Assembly: GCA_003022905.1 (NCBI GenBank)
Contig: PXSE01000006.1
Location: forward strand, 1 to 12,835
From: Halobacteriales archaeon QS_9_68_42
Lineage (GTDB): Archaea; Halobacteriota; Halobacteria; Halobacteriales; Haloarculaceae
Length of the DNA stretch: 12,835 bases
Direction of reading: 5' to 3'
In this document: positions 5,969-11,821 of the stretch, one piece after another
How the letters are laid out: each line of letters opens with the position of its first letter
How positions within the stretch are numbered: position 1 is the stretch's first letter
Notes under the pieces: generated by a model
Databases searched by the model: none
Told to the model about the DNA's origin: nothing
Seen by the model: only the letters and a program-made list of their open reading frames with translations
Position numbers and translations under genes: made by a program

Positions 5969-7588
5969 GTGTCAAGCGAATTGCGGGTGCTGTACGTCGA
6001 CGCCGACCCAGCAATGACGGAGGCGGTCCGGGAATCGCTCGAGGCGGCCGGCTTCTCCGTCGAAGCGGTCGCCAGCGCCGACGAAGGCACAGCACAGCTC
6101 GAGGCGGCCGATGCTCCGGGCTTCGACTGCGTCGTCTCGGCGCTGGAGCTACCCGACGCCGACGGCCTCGAGTTCCTCCGTTCGGTCCGCTCGGAGTACC
6201 CGTCGGTGCCGTTCATCCTCTACCCCGACGCGGGCAGTGAGACGGTCGCGAGCGAAGCCATCTCCGCCAGCGTCACCGACTATATCCCGAGAGCGGACCG
6301 AACGGGCCACGAACGGCTGCTGGAGGCGGTTCGTGAGGCCGTCGAGACGGCCAACCGCGAGCACTTCGGGTCGCTGTTCGAGCACCTGCCGACGGCGGTC
6401 GTCTACGGGGAGATACAGCCGGACGGCCCGGTCGTCGAACGGGTGAATCCGGCCTTCGAGGAGACGTTCGGCTACGGCACCGAGGAGATGATCGGCGAGA
6501 ACCTCGACGAGCTGATTGTCCCCGAGGGCCACCGTGACGGCGCCGTCGAGATAAACGAGCGGCTCCTGGCTGGCGAACGGATTCACACGGAGGTGCGGCG
6601 GCTGACGCCCGAAGGGGTCCGGGATTTCCGGCTCGACGTTCTCGGACCGGAGGGCACCCTCGAGGGATACGCCATCTACACTGACGTCACCGAGAGCAAG
6701 CGCCGACAGCGGGAGCTCGAGCGGCAGAACGAACGTCTCGAAAAGTTCGTCTCGGTGGTAAGCCACGACCTCCGCAGCCCACTTTCGGTTGCCAAGGGGA
6801 ACCTCAAGCTGGCCAACGAGGAGTACGACGACCCGCGGCTGACGGACGCAGCCGACGCCGTCGACCGGATGAACGCGCTCATCGGCGACCTGCTGACGCT
6901 GGCTCGCGAGGGCGAGCGGGTCAACGAGGTCGAGCCCGTCGACCTCGGGGGCGTCGCCGAGGACTGCTGGGAGGGCGTCCGCACCGAGGCGGCGACCCTG
7001 GAGACCGAGTCGGCCCCCGAAATCGAGGCCGACCGGAGCCGGGTCCGACAGGTGCTCTCGAACCTTCTCCGGAACGCCGTGGAGCATAGCTCCACGAGCA
7101 GTCGGCCGAAGGCCGACGACGCTGTCGAGCACGGCTCGACAAGCCCTCCTTCGCACGCTCAGGAGGACGCCGGAAGCGAGAACGCTTCCGAGCCCTCGGT
7201 CGCTAACGCTCCCGAGGACGCCGTCGAGCACAGCTCGACAAGCCCTCCTTCGCACGCTCAGGAGGACGCCGGAAGCGAAGACGCTTCCGAGCCCTCGGTC
7301 GCTAACGCTCCCGAGGACGCCGTCGAGCACGGCGGCTGGGACGTGACGGTCACGGTCGGCGACCTCGACCGGGGCTTCTACGTCGCCGACGACGGTCCTG
7401 GCATCCCCGAAGAGGAGCGCGACCGCGTCTTCGAGAGCGGGTACACGACCGCCAAGGAGGGAACCGGCTTCGGACTGTCCATCGTCGCCGAAATCGCCGA
7501 GGCCCACGGCTGGGAGATCGAGGTCACGGAGAGCGCCGACGGCGGCGCACGGTTCGAGGTGACCGGCGTCGCGCTCGCCGACGGGTGA
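5969..7588 (+). CDS. Hybrid sensor histidine kinase: degenerate receiver - PAS - HisKA - HATPase_c
   Basis: This is a 539-residue soluble two-component sensor with no membrane segment. Domains run as receiver-like (about 4-122), PAS (about 133-240), dimerisation/phosphoacceptor HisKA with H-box His266 (VSHDLRSPL), and HATPase with N-box Asn369 (RQVLSNLLRNAVEH), G1 box DDGPGIP (474-480) and G2 GTGFGLSIV. The GTG at 5969 gives the usual haloarchaeal opening (RVLYVDAD). Two oddities stand out. First, the receiver lacks its phosphorylation chemistry: Ala58 replaces the phosphoacceptor Asp (VVSALELPDADGLEFL), Pro86 replaces the switch Thr (FILYP), and Arg108 replaces the conserved Lys (DYIPR). Second, about 80 residues (roughly 371-451) between N-box and G1 box are encoded by DNA hairpins and two 99-base tandem repeats. 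HisKA and ATPase motifs look intact, so kinase activity is plausible. No cognate regulator is adjacent. Confidence 0.92.
   Translation: MSSELRVLYVDADPAMTEAVRESLEAAGFSVEAVASADEGTAQLEAADAPGFDCVVSALELPDADGLEFLRSVRSEYPSVPFILYPDAGSETVASEAISASVTDYIPRADRTGHERLLEAVREAVETANREHFGSLFEHLPTAVVYGEIQPDGPVVERVNPAFEETFGYGTEEMIGENLDELIVPEGHRDGAVEINERLLAGERIHTEVRRLTPEGVRDFRLDVLGPEGTLEGYAIYTDVTESKRRQRELERQNERLEKFVSVVSHDLRSPLSVAKGNLKLANEEYDDPRLTDAADAVDRMNALIGDLLTLAREGERVNEVEPVDLGGVAEDCWEGVRTEAATLETESAPEIEADRSRVRQVLSNLLRNAVEHSSTSSRPKADDAVEHGSTSPPSHAQEDAGSENASEPSVANAPEDAVEHSSTSPPSHAQEDAGSEDASEPSVANAPEDAVEHGGWDVTVTVGDLDRGFYVADDGPGIPEEERDRVFESGYTTAKEGTGFGLSIVAEIAEAHGWEIEVTESADGGARFEVTGVALADG
7078..7331 (+). repeat. 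In-frame array of perfect DNA hairpins inside the kinase gene
   Basis: Successive perfect inverted repeats fill this stretch: CGTGGAGC-ata-GCTCCACG (7078-7096), GTCGGCC-gaa-GGCCGAC (7101-7117), TGTCGAGC-acg-GCTCGACA (7123-7141), CCTCCT-10 bases-AGGAGG (7145-7166), CGGAAGCG-agaa-CGCTTCCG (7171-7190) and CCTCGG-12 bases-CCGAGG (7194-7217). The last four types then recur in the second 99-base unit. All lie in frame and encode hydrophilic VEHSST, RPKAD, SPPSHAQED, SENASE and VANAPED motifs between two conserved blocks of the ATPase domain. Confidence 0.9.
7118..7315 (+). repeat. Two tandem 99-base (33-codon) direct repeats
   Basis: Units 7118-7216 and 7217-7315 are nearly identical, differing at only a few positions (gct/gcc, acg/aca loop, gagaac/gaagac). 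Each begins with GACGC(T/C)GTCGAGCAC and ends with CTCCCGAG. A partial third start (7316 onward, GACGCCGTCGAGCAC) and a diverged first one (near 7073) flank them. Being a multiple of three, copy number can change without breaking the frame. Confidence 0.92.
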
Positions 7589-7700
7589 TACTGCCGGCTG
7601 TAACTACGTGAAGCGGTCCTATCCGGGAGATGGGGTTCTGGACGGTATCCACCCGGATATCGACAAGCAATCTTGGGAAAAAATACAGCCGGTAGTATGA
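7586..7700 (+). repeat. Stop-codon-linked inverted-repeat element, copy A
   Basis: The element starts with the kinase stop codon itself: TGATACTGCCGGCTGTAAC (7586 onward). It ends with the inverted copy ATACAGCCGGTAGTATGA (to 7700), matching at 15 of the outer 17 positions. The interior is homologous to copy B (10102-10212, opposite orientation). Shared blocks are GTTCTGGACGGTA (7635-7647), CCGGATATCG (7653-7662) and GTAACTACGTGA (7600-7611). Relative to copy B, one terminal repeat and the internal hairpin are decayed. Whether it is a small mobile element or a 3'-end RNA structure is open. Confidence 0.85.
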
Positions 7701-7715
7701 GGCCGGCGCCGCCAC

Positions 7716-7723
7716 GGCTAAGA
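7716..7723 (+). promoter_or_regulatory. Weak TATA-like box for threonine aldolase
   Basis: GGCTAAGA is centred about 28 bases upstream of the ATG at 7747. It is weak, but it is the only A/T-rich spot at leaderless distance. A run of A plus TACA inside the upstream element (7675-7686) is an alternative that would give a leader. Confidence 0.3.
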
Positions 7724-7746
7724 TGATGGCCGCCCGGGTTCGTGGT

Positions 7747-8751
7747 ATGATAGACCTGCGGAGCGACACCGTCACGAGGCCCTCGGAGTCGATGCGGACG
7801 GCCGCCGCCGACGCCGAGGTGGGCGACGACGTCTACGGCGAGGACCCGACAATCAACGAACTCGAGGCCCGCTTTGCGGAAATCGTCGGTGAGGAGGCCG
7901 CGCTGTTCGTCCCTTCGGGGACGATGGGCAATCAAATAGCCGCCCGCGTTCACACCGAGCGGGGCCAGGAGGCGCTCGTCGAGCGCGAGAGCCACGTCTA
8001 CAAGTGGGAACTGGCGGGGCTGGCACAGCACGCCGAACTCCAAGTCCGGACGGTCGACGGCGGGCCGCGCGGCGTCATCACGCCCGAGGGCGTCGCGGAG
8101 GGGTACGTCGCCGCCGACGGCCACCGGCCGGGGACCGGCCTGCTGTGTCTCGAGAACACCCACAACAGCCGCGGCGGGACCGCCATCGCGCCCGACCGCA
8201 TCGACGCCGCCTGCGAGGCGGCTCACGACCGCGGCGTCGCGGTCCACCTCGACGGCGCGCGGCTTTTCAACGCGGCGGCGGCGCTGGACGTCCCGGCCGC
8301 ACGGCTAACCCGGGAGGTCGATTCCGTGATGGCCTGCCTCTCGAAGGGGCTCGGCGCGCCCGTGGGGTCGATGCTGGCCGGCGACGAGGCGTTCGTCGAG
8401 GAGGCCCGCCGGGTCCGGAAGCTGTTCGGCGGCGGGATGCGGCAGGCCGGCATCGTCGCGGCGCCGGGACTGCACGCCCTCAAGAACCGCAAGCGACTCG
8501 CCGAGGACCACGACAACGCCGAGCGACTGGCGGCCGGACTGGACGAGATCGACGGGCTACGCGCCGACGACCCCGAGACGAACATCGTGCTCGTGAAGAC
8601 GGACGAACCCGCGGAGGCGTTCCTCGAACGGTGCGAGGAGAGCGGCGTGCTCGGGGTGCCGTTCGGCGAAGGCGTCGTCCGGTTCTGTACCCACCTCGAC
8701 GTCAACCGCGAGGACGTCGAGACGGCACTCGAGCGGGTCGAGTCGCGCTAG
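7747..8751 (+). CDS. ltaE: Low-specificity L-threonine aldolase (PLP-dependent, beta-eliminating lyase family)
   Basis: The 334-residue enzyme cleaves L-threonine or L-allo-threonine to glycine and acetaldehyde using pyridoxal phosphate. It starts MIDLRSDTVTRPSESMR, a hallmark of the family, so I take the ATG at 7747 and not the one 24 bases upstream. Other motifs are VGDDVYGEDPTINELE near 29-44, the cofactor-contacting PSGTMGNQ (about 57-64), ENTHNSRGG, HLDGAR with PLP-nitrogen-binding Asp169, and the Schiff-base Lys200 in CLSKGLGAPVGS. FGGGMRQAG follows. Length is normal and all key residues are present. The gene is monocistronic and its TAG overlaps the TAG of the convergent small membrane protein (CTAG). 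Low-specificity (LtaE-like) enzymes act on both threonine isomers; stereospecificity here is not visible from sequence. Confidence 0.94.
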   Translation: MIDLRSDTVTRPSESMRTAAADAEVGDDVYGEDPTINELEARFAEIVGEEAALFVPSGTMGNQIAARVHTERGQEALVERESHVYKWELAGLAQHAELQVRTVDGGPRGVITPEGVAEGYVAADGHRPGTGLLCLENTHNSRGGTAIAPDRIDAACEAAHDRGVAVHLDGARLFNAAAALDVPAARLTREVDSVMACLSKGLGAPVGSMLAGDEAFVEEARRVRKLFGGGMRQAGIVAAPGLHALKNRKRLAEDHDNAERLAAGLDEIDGLRADDPETNIVLVKTDEPAEAFLERCEESGVLGVPFGEGVVRFCTHLDVNREDVETALERVESR

Positions 8752-8921
8752 CGGCGGCCCTCGCGCATCCCCTCGGAGAAGCTCAGGAGCGTCCGCCGGA
8801 TGAGCAGGAAGAACGCGAACACGATGAACAGCAGCACCGCGATCATGCCGACCAGCACGGGGTCGACGTCGCCGGGGAGCGACTGGGCGGCCACGGACAC
8901 GAGAGGCGAGAGTACGGACAT
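8748..8921 (-). CDS. Small single-pass membrane protein, 57 residues
   Basis: The product is MSVLSPLVSVAAQSLPGDVD followed by one strong transmembrane helix (about 21-41, PVLVGMIAVLLFIVFAFFLL) and a basic, Arg-rich tail (IRRTLLSFSEGMREGRR). By the positive-inside rule the C-terminus should be cytosolic. A TATA-like ACTTTGGG sits 22-29 bases upstream of the ATG at 8921. Its stop overlaps that of threonine aldolase. I recognise no named family. The clear helix, matching promoter and clean start argue for a real gene. Confidence 0.75.
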   Translation of the reverse strand: MSVLSPLVSVAAQSLPGDVDPVLVGMIAVLLFIVFAFFLLIRRTLLSFSEGMREGRR

Positions 8922-8942
8922 GGCCGGCGATTGCCGCGCCAG

Positions 8943-8950
8943 CCCAAAGT
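8943..8950 (-). promoter_or_regulatory. TATA-like box for the small membrane protein
   Basis: Minus-strand ACTTTGGG is centred about 26 bases upstream of the ATG at 8921, consistent with a leaderless transcript. Confidence 0.35.
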
Positions 8951-8976
8951 CGTTTCGGGCGCGTTCGGGCCGCGGA

Positions 8977-8986
8977 ACAAAGTTCA
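8977..8986 (+). promoter_or_regulatory. Candidate TATA-like box for the membrane winged-helix gene
   Basis: ACAAAGTTCA lies 28-37 bases before the ATG at 9014. It is the most A/T-rich point in the divergent gap of about 90 bases. Confidence 0.3.
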
Positions 8987-9013
8987 TTGCGTTCGACCCG
9001 AAACGGGCGTTCG

Positions 9014-9991
9014 ATGAGCCTCCTGCCCTCCAGTCCGGACGTCTCCCCGGACAGCGACCCGAGGCTCGTCGGCCTCGACAGCGAGGAGGCCGACGAGCTG
9101 ATGGCCGCACTCTCCTCGGAGACGGCCCGCCGCCTGCTGGCGGAACTCCACGAGGACCCGGCGCCGCCGGGCGAGCTGGCCGACCGCGTCGACACCTCGC
9201 TGCAGAACGCCCAGTACCACCTCGAGAAACTCGAGGGTGCCGGCGCCATCGAAGACATCGGCACCGCCTACTCCGAGAAGGGGCGGGAGATGACCGTCTA
9301 CGGGCCCGCCGACAGCCCTCTCGTCATCTACGCCGGCGAGCAGGAGCGCGCCTCCGGCCTGCGGGCGGCGCTCTCGCGGCTCTTCGGCGGCGTGCTCGCG
9401 CTCGCCGTCACGTCGCTGGCCATTCAGGAGCTGTTCGGCCGGAGCATCTTCCGGGCGGCACGGGACGACGCCGGGCCACAGGGTGCCCCTCCGAGCGAGA
9501 CGTCGACCGCAACACCGACCGCGGCGCCGACGTCCGGCGGCGACGACGGGGCGGAGACGAGCGACAGCGACGGCAGCGGGGGACTCGACGCCAAATCGAC
9601 CGAGGAACCGACCGCCACCGGGGAGGTCAACGTATCCCGGCAGGACGGCACGGCGACGCCGGAGCCAGGGGCGACGGGGACCACCAACGAGACGATGGCC
9701 GAGGAGGGCACCAAGGCGGCCGCCGAGACGGAGACGCCGGCCGACGCCAGGTCCGACGCCCAGCCAACCGACTCTCCGACGGAGGCGCCCGCGGACACGC
9801 CCGCCGCGACGGAGGACGGCGGGGCAGGCGGCGGGCCGCTGGACTTCCTCGACGGCGTCGTCGACTTCTTCGACGCGGTGCTCGACGGCCTGTTCGGTCC
9901 CGGGCTGCCGCCGGGGCTGGCGTTCTTCGTCGGCGGCCTCACCGTGCTCTCGGTCGTCGTCGCGATGACGTACCTCCGGTCGCGGCCGTAG
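9014..9991 (+). CDS. Membrane-anchored ArsR-like winged-helix protein with long acidic Thr/Pro-rich linker
   Basis: The 325-residue protein has three parts. Residues about 22-100 form an ArsR/HTH_20-type winged helix (ADELMAALSSETARRLLAEL, PGELADRVDTSLQNAQYHLE with the recognition helix, KLEGAGAIEDIGTAYSEKGREMTVYGP as the wing). A first transmembrane helix follows at about 121-140. Next is a low-complexity, acidic Thr/Ser/Pro/Glu-rich stretch (about 150-272). Finally PLDFLDGVVDFFDAVLDGLFG forms an amphipathic segment and a second transmembrane helix spans about 300-320. With the DNA-binding domain inside, the linker would lie outside the cell and both termini would be cytosolic. This suggests a membrane-bound transcription regulator sensing something at the cell surface. 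The ATG at 9014 is preferred to one at 8987 because it begins just ahead of the domain and has a candidate TATA box. No ligand residues are recognisable. Confidence 0.85.
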   Translation: MSLLPSSPDVSPDSDPRLVGLDSEEADELMAALSSETARRLLAELHEDPAPPGELADRVDTSLQNAQYHLEKLEGAGAIEDIGTAYSEKGREMTVYGPADSPLVIYAGEQERASGLRAALSRLFGGVLALAVTSLAIQELFGRSIFRAARDDAGPQGAPPSETSTATPTAAPTSGGDDGAETSDSDGSGGLDAKSTEEPTATGEVNVSRQDGTATPEPGATGTTNETMAEEGTKAAAETETPADARSDAQPTDSPTEAPADTPAATEDGGAGGGPLDFLDGVVDFFDAVLDGLFGPGLPPGLAFFVGGLTVLSVVVAMTYLRSRP

Positions 9992-10101
9992 GTTTCGGTA
10001 GCTGCACCCCATACGCCGGATGCGCCGGGGGGTCCGCGCCGCTTCGGCCCTCCATCGCCCCCTCCCCGGCGTTCCCCACTGGCCTCTCTCCTCCTTGCGG
10101 C

Positions 10102-10212
10102 TCATACTGCCGGCTGTAATTCGTTCGAGACACCTCGGGGCGATATCCGGTTGCTACCGTCCAGAACACCATCTTCTGGACGTGCCTCATGTGGTTACAG
10201 CCGGCAGTATCA
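10102..10212 (-). repeat. Stop-codon-linked inverted-repeat element, copy B
   Basis: Read on the minus strand, it begins with the TGA stop of the phosphodiesterase gene: TGATACTGCCGGCTGTAAC from 10212. It ends with TTACAGCCGGCAGTATGA at 10102. The outer 17 bases are inverted repeats with a single mismatch. Inside is an intact hairpin GTCCAGAA-7 bases-TTCTGGAC (10159-10181). Blocks GTTCTGGACGGTA (10155-10167), CCGGATATCG (10141-10150) and GTAACCACATGA (10188-10199) match copy A in the same order, so the two are related by descent, with copy B better preserved. Confidence 0.87.
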
Positions 10213-10731
10213 CTCGACCGGGCGCGGCTCGACGACGAACCGCTCGAACGTCTCCCCCGACGGCTCGACCAGCCGGCCGCGGGCCAGCTCCGCCGTCTCG
10301 TCCCACTCCAGTTCGGCGTGGGCCGGCCGGTTCCACCGCGGATCGGCGTGGCTGCCCGGATTGCACAGCGGCACCGCGCCGTCCTGGACGCCCGGGTCGT
10401 GGGAGTGGCCGTACACGACCAAGTCGGCGCTGGACTGCCGGCCGACCATCGCCAGCGCGGCCCCGGTGTGCTCGTGGCCGTGGACGACGAACAGTCGGAG
10501 GCCAGCCCACTCGACGACGCGCTCGGCGGGGAGTCGGTCCCGGACCGCTGGCGGGTCGTTGTTGCCGTAGACGCCCCGGAGGTCCGCGCGGGCCGCGAAG
10601 GCATCCAGGGCCGCTTCGGTCGTGAAGTCGCCGGCGTGGACGACAACGTCGGCGGCCTCGACGGCCGCCTTCGTGCGTCCCTCCAGCCGGGGCGACTCGC
10701 GGCCGTGGGTGTCCGAGAGGGCGACGAGCAT
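10210..10731 (-). CDS. Metallophosphoesterase, YfcE/MJ0936-type phosphodiesterase
   Basis: The 173-residue enzyme carries all metal-binding motifs of the calcineurin-like YfcE/MJ0936 family: ALSDTHG (Asp7, His9), VVHAGDF (Asp35), VYGNNDP (Asn58), VVHGHEH (His84) and VVYGHSHDP (His109, His111), ending NPGSHADPRW. These proteins bind two divalent metals, usually Mn or Ni, and hydrolyse phosphodiesters in vitro; the physiological substrate is unclear. The ATG at 10731 starts directly on the first strand (MLVALSDTHG). The TGA stop is the first codon of repeat element B. The gene is divergent from the CDF transporter with a 66-base gap. No convincing TATA box was found on its side. Confidence 0.92.
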   Translation of the reverse strand: MLVALSDTHGRESPRLEGRTKAAVEAADVVVHAGDFTTEAALDAFAARADLRGVYGNNDPPAVRDRLPAERVVEWAGLRLFVVHGHEHTGAALAMVGRQSSADLVVYGHSHDPGVQDGAVPLCNPGSHADPRWNRPAHAELEWDETAELARGRLVEPSGETFERFVVEPRPVE

Positions 10732-10766
10732 ACGACGGCTATGCGCGCCGGCCCCATGACACCAAT

Positions 10767-10775
10767 GGCTTTGTG
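10767..10775 (+). promoter_or_regulatory. TATA-like box for the CDF transporter
   Basis: GGCTTTGTG is centred about 27 bases before the ATG at 10798. This supports that start over the open frame that continues far upstream, which is antisense to the phosphodiesterase gene. Confidence 0.35.
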
Positions 10776-10797
10776 TCCGCCCCCACAGGCTCCCGGT

Positions 10798-11763
10798 ATG
10801 GCAGGTGGCAGCACCGGCGTCGTCGTCGCCGCGATGTTCGCAAACGGAGGGATTGCGGTCCTGAAGTTCCTCGGCTTCCTCCTGACGGGGAGTCCCTCGA
10901 TGCTGGCGGAGACGTACCACTCCATCTCCGACACCGGCAACCAAGTACTGTTGCTCGTCGGCATTAAGTACAGCCAGCGGGAGGCCACGCAGGCCCACCC
11001 ATTCGGCTACGGGAAGGCGCAGTTCTTCTACGCCTTCCTCGTCTCCGTGCTTCTGTTCGGCATCGCCGGCTGGGAGAGCCTCACCCACGGCATCGAGGAG
11101 TTGCGGCACCCGAGTGAGGGCGGGGAAGGCGGCGCCGCGGAGTTCCTCGGGTTCACCGTCGATATTCCGTTACCGGTCGACCCGTTCTGGGTCTCGGTGG
11201 CCGTACTGGCCGGCGGCATCGCCTTCGAGACGTACGCGTTCCTGAAGGCCCGCGCCGAACTGAAGCGGCAGATGGACGAGTACGGCTGGTCGGGCTACCG
11301 GGAGGCCTTCGAGCGGACCAGCGACCTAACGACGCTAACGGCGTTCACTGAGGACACCGTCGCGCTCGTCGGCCTGTCGGTCGCGCTGGTCGGCATCGTC
11401 GCCGCCCGGGTGCTGGAGAACCCCGTCTACGACGCCGCCGGCGCCATCGTCATCGGCGTGCTGCTCATGCTGTTTGCGGTGCTTCTCGCCATCGAGAACA
11501 AGCGGCTCATCGTCGGTGAAAGCCTCGATGCCCCCGTCGAGGCCGACCTCCGGGACATCGTCGAGTCCTACGACAGCGTCGCCCACGTCGACGAGTTCCG
11601 GACCGTGTTCATCGGCCCCCGGGAGGCGCTCGTGACCGCGGACGTGAGCTTCGGGTCGGACCTCGACACCGGCGAGGTCGACGGGGTGATAGGGCGCATC
11701 GAGGCCGCCCTCCGGGAGCGCGACGACCGGGTGGCCATCGTCTACGTCGAACCGGAAGTGTGA
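10798..11763 (+). CDS. Cation diffusion facilitator (CDF) family transporter, ZnT9-like
   Basis: The 321-residue protein is an inner-membrane divalent cation/proton antiporter of the CDF family. Helix 2 carries the metal-site residues His41 and Asp45 in YHSISDTGNQ, a form typical of the ZnT9 (SLC30A9)-like subgroup. Helix 5 carries FTEDTVALVG (Glu185, Asp186). HPFGYGKAQFFYAFLVSVLLFG marks the loop and start of helix 3. Six transmembrane segments can be seen (about 8-30, 36-54, 75-97, 125-147, 187-205, 213-237), followed by a cytosolic C-terminal domain (about 243-321) with a ferredoxin-like pattern (DEFRTVFIGPREALVTADVSF). A charged loop of about 20 residues, including the Gly/Glu-rich HPSEGGEGG, follows helix 3. 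Metal specificity (Zn, Mn, Fe, Co) cannot be fixed. A TATA-like box fits the ATG chosen. Confidence 0.92.
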   Translation: MAGGSTGVVVAAMFANGGIAVLKFLGFLLTGSPSMLAETYHSISDTGNQVLLLVGIKYSQREATQAHPFGYGKAQFFYAFLVSVLLFGIAGWESLTHGIEELRHPSEGGEGGAAEFLGFTVDIPLPVDPFWVSVAVLAGGIAFETYAFLKARAELKRQMDEYGWSGYREAFERTSDLTTLTAFTEDTVALVGLSVALVGIVAARVLENPVYDAAGAIVIGVLLMLFAVLLAIENKRLIVGESLDAPVEADLRDIVESYDSVAHVDEFRTVFIGPREALVTADVSFGSDLDTGEVDGVIGRIEAALRERDDRVAIVYVEPEV

Positions 11764-11788
11764 CAGCCGGCCGGAGCGGTCGTTTCGA

Positions 11789-11798
11789 GGGGTTTTTG
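11789..11798 (+). promoter_or_regulatory. TATA-like box for pdxT
   Basis: The T-run in GGTTTTTG is centred about 27 bases before the ATG at 11822. The promoter and start of this broken gene therefore look intact. Confidence 0.4.
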
Positions 11799-11821
11799 CC
11801 CGCGAGCCGGCTACGGACGGT

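Noticed and set aside
7118..7315. Possible CRISPR-like repeats
   Set aside because: The repeats are directly tandem with no unique spacers, lie inside a reading frame and are multiples of three bases. No cas genes are nearby.
9992..10101. Possible small RNA or tRNA in the gap after the winged-helix gene
   Set aside because: No tRNA-like cloverleaf, T-loop sequence or clear hairpin was seen. It is only C-rich sequence leading into repeat element B.
8800..10119. 439-codon Arg-rich plus-strand frame across the membrane winged-helix gene
   Set aside because: It is a shifted-frame shadow. The overlapping frame from 9014 encodes a recognisable winged helix and transmembrane segments, while this one reads as Arg/Gly nonsense.
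10189..10797. Upstream extension of the CDF transporter frame
   Set aside because: It is antisense to the phosphodiesterase gene, which has every metal-binding motif. The transporter starts normally at 10798 with a TATA-like box.
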